Below are positions 53,114 to 63,961 of a stretch of DNA of 64,000 nt, one piece after another. This stretch comes from Gnetum montanum (Eukaryota; Streptophyta; Gnetopsida; Gnetales; Gnetaceae): the NCBI GenBank assembly GCA_015680685.1, contig MNCI01004872.1, forward strand, positions 2,075,376 through 2,139,375, in the 5' to 3' direction. The stretch's first letter is position 1. Every line of letters begins with the position of its first letter. The notes beneath the pieces were generated by a model that did not search any database, was not told where the DNA came from, and was given only the letters and a program-made list of their open reading frames with translations. The translations under genes were made by a program, and so were the position numbers.

Positions 53114-54430
53114 TGTAATAGCCCACATTTCGAACCCTTAGTTTATATTTATCTATTATTAACCTATGGTTTGGCTTATGTCTATTGTTAAATTATTTAT
53201 ACATCTTAAGAATTTGATCTTATAATCTTTTTATAAATATTTTAATTATGTCTAAACTTTTATAAAACTTGGATTCTTTAATAAACTTTTTATTTTAGCT
53301 TTCTTTTAATAAATTATGAATTCTTTTGATAAATATTTTTTTAATTACTTTTTTAAAACTATTATTATCCTTTTATAAAATATCATTTATTTAACTTTTG
53401 GAGTTATATTTAAAAATTAATGATTTTTTGGAGTTTTCTTTCTAAAAACAATCTGATAGGATGGTGGCCAAAGCTCTAAACTAATAGATGAATATTTTGA
53501 AAAATATTATCTTTTTCTAGAAACTTTCTCAAGCATTATTACACTTCTTTACTAAATTCAACTTGGACTTTCTACTATTTATTGAAATTTTGGGTAGCTT
53601 TACTAATTATTGTAGAAATTATCAATTTCATATTCTATTATGAACTATTTTTTGTAAATTAACTTGTAAAGTTTGGGGATGTTTGTAAAGCTAAGGTTGT
53701 ATTTTACATGAATCCTATATCCATCCTTGCCAAGCAATGTCTCTCATTGGTGATTTCTAGTATTTCTTTGGCACTCTAGCAAATCTGATCTTTTTGTTCA
53801 AGGTCTTTTGAATTACGAAGGTAAAGCAACCAGTTCCAACCTTGAATGTCTTATTATGTCTCTATGTATTCTATCTTCTCGGTTATGATTCTATGTTTAT
53901 GTAATTTCAATGATGATGTAATCTCAACTATAATCATGTTTATAATGCTAGCTTAACCTTTGTAATAACTTTTAGTTTCCTTGTGCTTTTCTAATGTATC
54001 TCTTATGGTAATTTCTTACTACAACAACTTGTGTCAAGATCCCAGTGATGACAACAAGTTGTGATGATGTCATGATCTTTAACCATGACAGAACCATGGG
54101 TCGTTTCATAAAAGCTTACAACGTAAGCCAAGGTGTGTATTCCTTAAGTTTTATCACACACCATAACTCATGGTGAGGCCATGGTTAAGTAAATTTTCTA
54201 AGTAGTGAGTGGCATAGTTCATGATGACATCATGGTCTTAACTATGATCCAACCACAAGTCATCATTTTTTTCTATATTAAACCATAAGTTGTGATCTTT
54301 AGATTTCAACTATAATATGTTATGTTTGCATCTTTTAAATCATCCACAATCTCTAGTATCTCAATTCATGAATTTTTTGGTGCTTTAAAAACTTCTATAT
54401 GGTTGTTCAAGATTAATGAATAGGCATTGT
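53114..54430 (+). repeat. 5' LTR of gypsy element F
   Basis: It matches 56541-57925 (TTTGATCT.ATAATCTTTTTATAA, GGTAGAGCAACCA, TTCATGAATT). The outer start TGTAATAGCCC is typical of gypsy LTRs. The exact 3' end is uncertain because the partner is cut at this point. Confidence 0.78.
54081..54267. promoter_or_regulatory. 28-bp dyad units in element F 5' LTR
   Basis: Units at 54081 (AACCATGACAGAACCATGGG and TCGTTTC) and 54240 (AACTATGATCCAACCACAAG and TCATCATT), with further TCATGGT and ACCATGA words between. Same length and layout as the units in the copia C LTR. Confidence 0.62.
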
Positions 54431-55488
54431 GAAGAGTCTTGGTTGGCCTCTAGTACTTGATCCATGTCACCTATGATTCTGCCCTATGTAGCCTAGTCTT
54501 TGTTAATGAGTCAATGTTGTTAAGGTAGGGTTTGTTTCAATACTTCATCCATGTCACCTATGATTATGCACAAGTTATGACAATGGAAAAGCATTATGGA
54601 AGAACTAATTTTCCAACAATGTATGCTCATGTCACTTATGATTGTTCATGAGGTAGATTCTTTGGCTTCATAATTCATAATGATAGGGATAGATGAATCA
54701 TAAGGGATTATTTCTAGAGTTCATTCATCCAAGATCAAGTGAGGCTCGGTCAACTAGTTCTTAAGGAGGATCAATGACATTATCTAAGATAGGTGAGATC
54801 TTTTTGGATGAACTAGTCCTTGAGGATGGTCAATTATAAGGTAATCTCAGTTAATCTATTTTCTCAACATTTTGTATGGCATCATGATTTTCATATTGAC
54901 TATGAATTTTAATCACATGAATCTTGAGATAATATTTTAGTACAACATATGGTCCTATCCTACAGCTTGTTCCATGTTCACCAAGATGATTGGCTCTATT
55001 AGAAGGTTTCTAACCCTTCCTACATTTTTGTATGCAAATTACAATGGAAATATCTTGAAGCTCAATGGTTATTGAATCATGATTAATGTAGTTTCTTCCT
55101 TTTATTTTCTGATACCATTTTTCTTAAGATTCATGTATTGATGGATATGATGTATTGAGATTGATGTAATGATGAATGTTATGGTTAGCTTCTTTTTATA
55201 TCATTGATTATGTTATGACTTATAAAATTTGATTTATAATTATGAAAATTGTTTATTATATGTGCTCCAATGTGGATTTTCTATTTGTATCATGCACTAT
55301 GATATTTTAGTTTTTTAATACTTATGGTTGAATCTTTCTTAAGTAATAAGCATTATAACATCACATGCCCTAACTATTAAGATTTATGTAATTTAATCAT
55401 GGATGTTTCTCCATTAAATTTTAAGATATAGCAAGTTAATATTGGGACATGATTTTAGATCACTAATCAAAGTTATTAGTTTTTGTAG
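54431..55488 (+). other. Leader of element F
   Basis: Non-coding stretch between LTR and gag. It contains repeated phrases such as CATGTCACCTATGATT (about 54465, 54547 and, in a CATGTCACTTATGATT form, 54633). No clear PBS found. Confidence 0.5.
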
Positions 55489-56540
55489 ATGCCTCTAGGA
55501 AGAAGGAATATTAATGAGGTAAGCTCCAACAACATGCAATAACAATTGCTCCAATCCTTGATGAACTTCTTATGTAATGATAATCAAGGTAGAGCCTTAA
55601 GCATGGGGTTTAATTATCAAAGGGTGATTGGGAAATTCAAAAAGATGATTTCATCTATGTTCAAGACAACTAATGATCTAACTATGGCCTACGAGTGGGT
55701 AGATAAGTTGGAAAACGATTTTGGTATTTTGAATTACATCCCAACATAAAAGACCAAACTAGCAGTTTATCAACTTTAAGATGTAGCTAAGCATTGGTAA
55801 AATAATTTTCTTCAAGTAAAATGTTGGGTATTGGATAATAGTAGAATGACTTCAAAAGGAAGGTAAAATATCATTTTACTATTAAAAACTATTGTGATAA
55901 GAAGGAAAATGAATTTTATACAATACTACTCAATTATATGTCAATTCATGAGTATGATTGTCGATTTTGTGAATTGATTGAGTATGTTTCACACATCCTA
56001 AAAGATGATGGAGCACATTCAAAAAGGTTTTTGAAGGACCTAAGGCCATCAATAAAACAACACTTATTAGCTTTTATCATAAAAGAATATGATGATGCAA
56101 GTATGCATGCATTGTAGGTGGAAAGAGATCAAGTGGAAGATGATGTGCAAAATAATTCCTCTAAGAAAAATTTGAAGATGAATCCTCCAACTAGAATCAA
56201 TGAGAGGAGAAACAAGGCCCTAAGATCTAAATATGAAGAATCATGTAAAAATTTCTCAACTTACTCTCAACCAAGGGGCCCAGACTATGTGAGGACTTCT
56301 TTGAATTTCAAAGATTTTTGTGGCATTAAGGCAATATGTCCTAAGCTTAAGGAGAAGAATAAAGAACCCATCAACAATAATCCCATTGGAAAGGCATACA
56401 ACATTGTAGAAATTCCTAAGGGAAAAGCTATTATAGTGATAGGGAGATGCTACAACCTACTGAAAGCTAAATGTAAGATGAACAAAGGTGTGCCCACTTA
56501 TCCTATATTGCAAGAAGAAGATTTCTTAAGGAGACAAGGA
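55489..56540 (+). pseudogene. Gag of gypsy element F
   Basis: Starts MPLGRRNINE at 55489. FKTTNDLTMAYEWVDKLEND and FGIL follow, then LAVYQL.DVAKHW.NNFLQV (55680-55810), the W...LE..F and A..WW pattern of Ty3/gypsy gag, with one Trp now a stop. The end part (56118-56530) begins MERDQVEDD and is Lys-rich, with a Cys-poor remnant where the zinc knuckle should be. Its frame runs on into the LTR. Several stops. Confidence 0.78.
56528..56540 (+). promoter_or_regulatory. Polypurine tract of element F
   Basis: AAGGAGACAAGGA immediately before the second LTR start at 56541. Confidence 0.78.
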
Positions 56541-57925
56541 TGTAGAAATAAACCTTATTTTATGTTTATCTAACATTAATCTCTAGCTTGGCTTATTTCT
56601 TTTATTAAATTATTTATACTTCTTGAGGATTTGATCTCATAATCTTTTTATAAGTATTTTAATAATTTCTAATCTTTTATAAAACTTAGATTCTTTAATA
56701 AAACTTTTATTTTAGCTTCTTCTAATAAATTATAAATTATTGAGGTAAATATTCTTATTTTAATTATTACTTTTGGAAACTTTTATATCTTTTTATAAAA
56801 TATAATTTATTTAACTTTTTATATTTATATTTGGAAATTACTAAGTTCTTGATATTTTCTTGCTAAAAACAAATTGATAGAATGATGACACATGCTATGA
56901 ATTGATAGATGGATATTTTACAAAAATATTAATTTTTTCAAAAAACTTCCAAAAGCTTTATATCATTTATTTTCTAAAATGGACTTGAACTTTCAAATAT
57001 TTATTAAGTTCTTGACTAGCTTTTCTAGTTACTGTAGAAAATATCAATTTTATATTCTATTATGAACTATTATTTCTAAATTAACTTTGAAATTGTAAGT
57101 GTGTATATAAAGCTAGGGTTGTGTTTTACATGCATTCTTTTTCCATCCTTATCAATTAATCTCTCTCATTAGTGATTCTTAGTATTTCTTTGGTGCTCTA
57201 CCAAATCTAATCTTGCTTTTCAAGTCTCCTAAATTACGAAGGTAGAGCAACCAATTCCAGGCTAGAACATCTTGTTGTGTCTCAACTTATTCTATCTTGT
57301 CTTTTATGATTCTATGCTTATGTAATCCACATGATGAAGTAATCTTTGTTGTAATTATGTTTATAATATTGGTTTAGCCTCTATAATAACCTCTAACTTC
57401 ATTGTACATTCTTGAGGCATCTTCAATGACATTTCTTACCATCCTAACTTGTGGTATATTTACCATGACCTGAGGTGAAAGTCTTGATGATGACCACCAA
57501 TCATGATGAAGGCATGATCCTAGAGCATAACTAAACTATGAGTAATGGTTTCACAAAAATATAAAACCTAAATCAAGTTCTACATTTCTCAAGTTATGGC
57601 ACACACCACAACTCATATGAGCTCATGATCTAAACCATGACATAACCATAGATTATGGTCAAGTGAATTTTTTGAGCAAAAATTGGCATGGTTTGTGGAG
57701 GCATATGGTCTAAATCACAATCTAACCATGTGTTATGGTTTATTCTCTATATCAGAACATGAGTTATGGTCCATTCATAATCCTTGGATTTTGAATATAA
57801 TATGTCATTTTCACATTCTTAAAATTGTTCACAATCTCTAGTATCTTGATTCATGGATTCTATGAAAATTCAACTACTTGTACATGGATTGTAGAAATTA
57901 ATGAGTATGCATTATGATGAATCCA
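56541..57925 (+). repeat. 3' LTR of gypsy element F (right end cut)
   Basis: Aligns with 53114-54430 up to ATTAATGAGTATGCATTATG. 28-bp dyad units at 57634-57661 and 57714-57741. The following bases are Athila-like gag. Confidence 0.78.
57634..57741. promoter_or_regulatory. 28-bp dyad units in element F 3' LTR
   Basis: 57634 starts AACCATGACATAACCATAG and ends TTATGGTC; 57714 starts AATCACAATCTAACCATG and ends TTATGGTT. Orientation and length agree with the copies in the 5' LTR and in copia C. Confidence 0.62.
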
Positions 57926-58990
57926 CATGAACCCTTGGATGCTACCATTGGCCAATACTATGCCTTGATGCATAAATGCCCTGGCCATGGTTATTCTCAA
58001 TTGGCTCAACTTCACCACATTGTGGACAAGCTTCATAATGAAATAAGAAAACCCTTGGTGTCTATGCCCAAGGGTAATTTTTACAACTAAATATCCATTG
58101 GGTATAAATATTAATAGAGTAGGTCACCAAAGAGGAGGGTGAACTAAGAAAAAGAGAAAGTGCAAAGGAGTACAACCATGATCCTTCCATTTACAAGCAG
58201 GAGGATCGATTCTATGATAGTGAGGAAAAATCCATATTTGATGATGGAATGCATAAGAAAGCCTTGCCACTTCAACAATTCCATTCTAAACTTACAACCA
58301 AGGTTGATCAATTAAGGGATTCCATGGATAGCCAATTTCAAGCTATCCTCAAAATTGTTGAAGAGTCTCAAGAACAAGGCAGTGATCATGAAAGTAAGAG
58401 CTGCAAAGAAGCTAAACGTGCATATTACAAAGGTAAGGGCAAGATTGTTGTAATAGATGAAGATGTGGACAATGAATCAGATTTTGATCATGGATGTGAC
58501 ATTTGTTAGTACGAACATCCTAAGGGATTTTTTCCCATTGTGTTACATCTACAGGAATCTAGGGTGTACGCCTTACATCCACAACTTACACAAAGGAAAA
58601 CATCTAGAAGGTTACCTTATCCTCAAGGTAATCTCAAGCAATTCCACCAACAACAACCATATTATCCAAGTGGAGCTCCACCACAACCGTACAAACAATA
58701 CCAACAATGGCAACAACCACAATCATGGATGCTTGCACTGCCAAGGCAACAATACCCCTACTAGCAACCTGATCCATATGGTTATCACGTTTAGCAACCC
58801 ATGTCTCCACATGACTCTTCTAGTCATGTTTCTAATATTCATTCTTGCTATCAAACTCTTTCTCCACATGAAATAAGGAATACCACCTCCTATCCTTATC
58901 CTCATCCTATCCTTGCACACACTCCTCTCCCAATTGCACAACTACCACCTACTCCACTAATGCAAGGTGAACTGCCCACTCAACCATAAT
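57926..58990 (+). pseudogene. Gag C-terminal half of element 3
   Basis: PLDATIGQYYALMHKCPGHG at the start, a coiled-coil-like region (58249-58400: KLTTKVDQLRDSMDSQFQAI), an acidic patch (IDEDVDNESDFDHGC), then a Gln/Pro/Tyr-rich tail (PYYPSGAPPQPYKQYQQWQQ). Same order as in elements 1 and 2. The conserved Q/P/Y tail is unusual among gag proteins I know. Confidence 0.8.
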
Positions 58991-59199
58991 AATGCAATGC
59001 TATGAGGGCTGTTAATTTGTAATCCAATCATCAATTGAAGGGGTTGATTTTCTAATGAAAGAAAAGACCCTTCTTTCAACCCTATAGTCCACATAAGCCC
59101 ACTCCTACACCCATGGTTGACAACCCTACTCCTACCTCTTCCTCCATATCCAATTCCTTCGGGCCTTTTTCAAAACAAACTATGCCAAGGATTCATATC

Positions 59200-59706
59200 G
59201 TAATGCTTACTCACATTGTGTCTGATTGGATCCATGCAAGAAACCTTCCCAAAAAATTAGCTAATCCTATAAGTCCTCTAACTTATTTGTAGATTACTAG
59301 GAACAAATTGTGCAAGGCTCTTCTTAATTCAGGTTCTGGTGTTAATTTGATTTCTCATGAGATGTACACTACTTGGAACTTGCCTCCTCTTAAGAAGAGC
59401 AACATTAGATTAGAATTGGCATACCAATTCATTAATATTCCATTGGGACTAGTAGAATACATTGTAACCACTATTCATGGATGGTCTTATTCTATTGACT
59501 TCCTAGTAATCAAAGTGGAGAACTACAAAGGGGACTTCCCAATCATCATAGGAAGAGTATGGCTTAGCACTGTAGATGCAAGAATGGGCATCAAAGATCT
59601 TTCCTTGGAAATCTCTAAAGAAAATGCATTTGGAAAGATTGAGAAGAAGAGAGTTCCATGCATCGCATACAATGATAGTAGGTATAATTATGTGCAAAAA
59701 ATTTAA
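59200..59706 (+). pseudogene. Aspartic protease of element 3
   Basis: Open frame 59308-59706: KALLNSGSGVNLISHEMY, then KKSNIRLELAYQFINI, VTTIHGWSYSIDFLVIKVEN and GDFPIIIGRVWLSTVDARMG. The active-site Asp of the DSG triad is Asn (AAT at 59326-59328), a G-to-A change that would abolish catalysis. Otherwise the longest protease reading frame of the three copies. Confidence 0.87.
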
Positions 59707-60239
59707 ACCATAAAGCAAGCATCTATCTCTGCGTGCAAGCAATGTGCACCAGAAATAAAAATTCAATGATGTCTGTATGCAGTAGCCACAAAATAGGAGG
59801 GCACCCAGTGGCTAACCACTGATTAAGAAAGCAACACACTGTGCATCAAACCAACTAAGAGCTTGACATGTGAATATGTCATGAACATGGATGAACTTAA
59901 GCAAGTTCATCACCAACTCTCTGATGATATAAACAATGATACCTATTGGGGAGAGTTGGAAATTCCTAAGAACTTTAAGCAATAGCCCCTTGAACCAAAA
60001 ATGTTACTAGCTAGAACAGAATATGTATTTTTAAAAATGAGAAGCTATTTATAATTAATACAAGACTTGCTTTAGAACAGAAAGAGATGTTGTTGAAAGT
60101 AGTTGAAATATGGTTAGTAGCTTTTTCTTGGTCATATCCTAAACTCAGAGGGATTGATCCTAAGATATGCTAGCATTGCATTTACATTGACCTAGCCATG
60201 AAGCCAAAATGATAGCCATAAAAATAGGTTAAACCCCAA

Positions 60240-60910
60240 ATTGAAGCAAATCATCAAGGAGGAAATCAAGTAACTCCTCAATGTGGGGTTCATCTATCCC
60301 ATTGCGAATAGCGAGTGGGTTAGTCCACTTGAAATTGTATCGAAGAAAGGTGGTAAGTGAAGGGTCTACATTGATTTTAGGCCACTAAATATGCCAACAT
60401 TTAAGGATCATTTTTGTTGTCATTTTTTGACTAGGTGCTCAACACAATATCAAGGCATTACTACTACAACTTCCTAGATGTCTATAATGGCTATAACCAA
60501 ATCCAAGTTGCACCAAAGGACTAAGCAAAGATAATGTTCACAAGTCCCTAGGGGACTTTTACATATCGTAAGATGTTGTTTGGTCTATGCAATGCCCCTA
60601 CCACATTTCAATGCCTAATCCTAAGCATCTTTTAATAGCTAATTAGTAGTGGTGTTGAAGTCTTCATGGATGACTTCTCCACTTATGGAGCTACATTTGA
60701 GTAAGCCTTGGACTACCTTGAGCAAGTGCTAAAACAATGTGTCAAAACTAACTTGCAACTCAATTGGCAAAAACGTCACCTCATGGTCTAAAAGGGCATT
60801 GTATTAGGGCACAAAATATTGCAAGCGGGAATTGAGGTGGGCCCTAAAAAAATAAGGATCATCTAAGGAATAACCCACCAACTGGAAATAGTTAAAGATA
60901 TACAGTCATT
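60240..60910 (+). pseudogene. Reverse transcriptase of element 3
   Basis: NSEWVSPLEIVSKKGGK (60305-60355), VYIDFRPLNMPT (60365-60400), the central MLFGLCNAPTTFQ (60570-60610), and catalytic VFMDDFSTYG intact at 60660-60690. LNWQKRHLMV.KGIVLGHKIL (60755-60820) follows. Stops and a frameshift interrupt it. Confidence 0.87.
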
Positions 60911-61430
60911 CCTTGGACACACTAGCTAATATTGACGATTCAAAAAGAATTTCTCTAAGATCATAAAATCATTGGTTGAGGTAACAAAGAAAGATTATCC
61001 CTTTGTTTGAACCGAAAAGTGTAAAAAAGCATTCCAACAACTGAAAGAAAATCTTGTAGCAACCCTAATCTTACAAGCACCAAACCAATCTAGACCATTT
61101 TACATCATGATGAATGCACTGAATTATTCTTTGGGAGCTATACTAACACAGTTAGATGACAAGAAACGTCTATACACAATTGAACTACACCACTATAGAA
61201 AAAAAATTAATGGTGGTGGTGTTTTCTCTAGAAAATTTTAGGCATTATGTGCTTGGATACAAGGTGCTTGTGCACATAGAACACAGTGCCATCTGCTTCT
61301 TAATGAAAAAACCAACGATGAGCCCTCATGACATACAATGGCTAATGATCTTGCAGGAATTTGATCTTACAATGGTAGATTGAAAGGGAATTGAGAATGT
61401 GATCACTAATCACCTATCTTAGTCACGATG
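60911..61430 (+). pseudogene. RNase H of element 3
   Basis: PFYIMMNALNYSLGAILTQ (61090-61150), then a frameshift to the open stretch 61156-61383 with LNYTTIEKKLMVVVFSLENF, YKVLVHIEHSAICFLMKK and WLMILQEFDLTMVD. It matches the TD...AIRYL..K and RWILLLQEFDLE.RDKKG..N pattern. Confidence 0.85.
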
Positions 61431-61499
61431 GGATGACAAAGAGAATGAAAATCCATTATCTAATACATTTTCTAATGAACTCCTCTTTGCTAGAGCAAT

Positions 61500-62630
61500 A
61501 ATTGAATAAATGCCTAATGAGCCAAAATGGTATGATAACATTCTCGTCTATCTTCTCACTCAGAAGATGCCATAAGGGTTGGACCACTAGAGGAAACAAC
61601 AGTTTCTTCACCAAGTAAAGCACTTCATGGAGATCAACGAACACCTCTACAAGGTGTGCATTGATGGCCTAGTTCATTGGTGTGTCCCTAATGTTGATCA
61701 ACTACACATTCTTAAAGATGCTCATGAAGGTCCTTATGGAGGAAACTATGCTAGGAGTGCACAGCCATTAAAATCCTTATGGTAGGGTACTACTAGCCAA
61801 AACTCTTCAAGGATGCTCACCATTTTATCTGCTCCTATGAAAAATGCCAATGAGATGGTGGAATGACTACTCAAAGGGAGGGACATCAACAATGTATTTA
61901 ACCATTAGAATCATTTGATATTTGGGGTATTGATTTCATCGGTTCCATCACATCCATGTCAAATGAAAAGGCATACATCATACTCACTATTGACTATTGT
62001 ACGAAATGGGCAGAAGTAGTAGCTGTCATCGATTGTACATCCTCTACTGCTGCTCAATTTGTACAACAAAATGTTGTAAATAGGTTTGGTGTGCCACGTG
62101 CATTAATTTCTAACAATGGAACTCATTTTATAGGCACTACTTTTTAAAAGCTCATGTAACGCTTGAGGGTTGAACACAAACTCACAACACCTTACCATCC
62201 TCAAGCTAATGGTCAAGCTAAGGTTACCAATGGGGAAATCACAAGAATACTAAAAAGAACTATTAGCAAGTATAGAAAGGACTGGAACACAAAACTCAAC
62301 AATGCCCTTTGGGCCTATAGCTCAACTTGGAAATTTCCTATAGGCTACTCTCCCTATGAGCTTGTGTATGCCAAATTACCAATACTTCCTATTCAATTTG
62401 AACTTTGTACACTTTCAACAGCTTTTGACCTTAACCTTGACTTAAGTCTAGCCCAAAAGGAAACACTAATGAATCTCAACCTGCTAGATGAAAACCGATT
62501 AGTGGCCTTATCATCTAATGAGTTGCACAATACTTATAACAAAAAGCATCATGACCTAAAAATTAGAAAAGTTAAATTTCAACCAAGAGATAAGGTTCTC
62601 TACTGGAACCCCATACACGTACCTCAATGA
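61500..62630 (+). pseudogene. Integrase of element 3
   Basis: Order: zinc-binding remnant (about 61700-61860), FDIWGIDFIG (61915-61945), SNEKAYIILTIDYCTKWAEV (61956-62020), LISNNGTHFIG (62100-62135) and TPYHPQANGQAKVTNGEITR (62190-62250). WNTKLNNALWAYSSTWK follows at 62281-62330, with the C-terminal part to 62630. Two catalytic acids are changed: the Asp of SDNGTHF is Asn (62112-62114) and the Glu of QAEVTN is Lys (62220-62222). Both are G-to-A transitions. Not functional. Confidence 0.9.
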
Positions 62631-63470
62631 ACTAAGTTTTAGACATTGTGGGAAGGACCTTATATCATTTATGAAACTTTTCCTTCAAGGATCATGATGA
62701 TCTATAAACTTGAGAGCCCAAATAAGAAACAACTGATCAACATCCAATAAATTAAGCCTTTCCATAAGCATACGCTAGCTAACACAACAAGCATCTCATC
62801 CGATGAACAATCATGTTCCATATTTCAGATCTCCTCCTTTCAACTTAGTCATAAGGGAGATGGCCAACCATGCTAACCATTCAAGTGGCTTCTCAATTTT
62901 TTAACTTTTTTTTGTTTTACACATTTTTCATTTTACAAATTTTTTGTTTTTATAGTACTAATCTTCTCTAATTTTTGTTTTACACCATCATTAGTACATT
63001 TTATATTTCTTGAATAATTTACACTTTCTTCTATATTTTTTTTTATTTGGTATGATTTTCTAACTTTTTATTAATAAGTGTTAGGTACATCGGCAACGTG
63101 TTACTTGATGGTGGTATGTACTATTTTTATTTAATTGTTGGTGTCTGGTTTCTAGCTTTGAATTTTGTTACGAATAATTAGGATATGGTTTCTTTTTCAT
63201 GTAATAGGTATTGAGTCCACAACATCCACCCATCCACACACTCTATGATTTTCCTTATTTTGGAAACATGCAATCCCTTTTTCATTAATAAAATTTTAAT
63301 AAATTTGTGACTTTGGTAGTTTCCAAAATTGGGAAGGATTCTAAGGTTTGAATAGGGTGTGGCTTCAAGGGGATTTGGTATTCTTTGTACTTTTCTGTTT
63401 GCCTAGGTGCATGTGTGTTTTCATGAATTTCTTACCATTATGTGCCAATCAATAAAGGAAGTTGAATAAG
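62631..63470 (+). other. 3' untranslated region of element 3
   Basis: T-rich stretch aligned with 32790-33390 in element 2 (GTCATAAGGGAGATGGCCAA, TTTGTTTTACACATTTTT, CATCCACCCATCCA). No reading frame of note. Confidence 0.7.
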
Positions 63471-63710
63471 TCCTTGCATGGTGTGGTTCTCATCAGGAAA
63501 AAAATGATGAGAAATCAAAGCACATCCCTTGGACAAAATAAATGCATACATCCTCACATGGTGTGGTTCTCATCAAGAAAATAAATATGAGGATTCAAAG
63601 CACACCCCTTGGACAAAATAAATGCATGTGTCTTTGCATGGTGTGGTTTCCATTTCAAAAAAAATAATGGGAATTCAAAGCACACCCCTTAGAAAAAATA
63701 AATGGACTAA
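63471..63710. repeat. Three tandem copies of an 80-bp unit
   Basis: 63471-63550, 63551-63630 and 63631-63710, each starting TCYTYRCATGGTGTGGTT and containing ATTCAAAGCACACCCCTT or close variants and AAAATAAATG. Element 2 has a single copy near 33386-33475. A lineage-specific triplication in the 3' untranslated region. Confidence 0.9.
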
Positions 63711-63958
63711 AAGCACTAATTATGGGACTCGTCTCCTCTAAATAAGGCCCTTCCTCACCTCCTACTTCTTCTCTAATTTGGAATGATTATTGTTTTGTGG
63801 GAGCACTCTTATGTCTTAGGGGATGGACTGGTCTTAGAATGTCGATGCGAAGTCACTAAAAGTGGTTGGTTTTGGTCTAGACTAAGCATGAATCTTGTCA
63901 AGTCATTTAACCATAAAATCCACATGGGACTTCATGTGATCATAATTAGGAACTTCAT

Positions 63959-63961
<3 letters not shown>
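63711..63961 (+). other. Continuation of 3' untranslated region
   Basis: Aligned in patches with 33510-33760 of element 2 (AAGGCCCTT, GGATGGAYTGG, GTCACTRAA). No gene seen. Confidence 0.55.

Larger units (their letters stand above)
53114..57925 (+). mobile_element. Gag-only Ty3/gypsy element F
   Basis: LTRs from 53114 (TGTAATAGCCCACATT) and from 56541 (TGTAGAAATAAACC), similar over about 1.3 kb. Between them are a leader and a gypsy-type gag (55489-about 56530), then a PPT directly before the second LTR. No protease, RT or integrase is present between gag and LTR. It is inserted in the 5' LTR of copia C. The second LTR ends at about 57925 where Athila-like element 3 begins inside its own gag, so the right end and TSD are lost. 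Confidence 0.8.
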
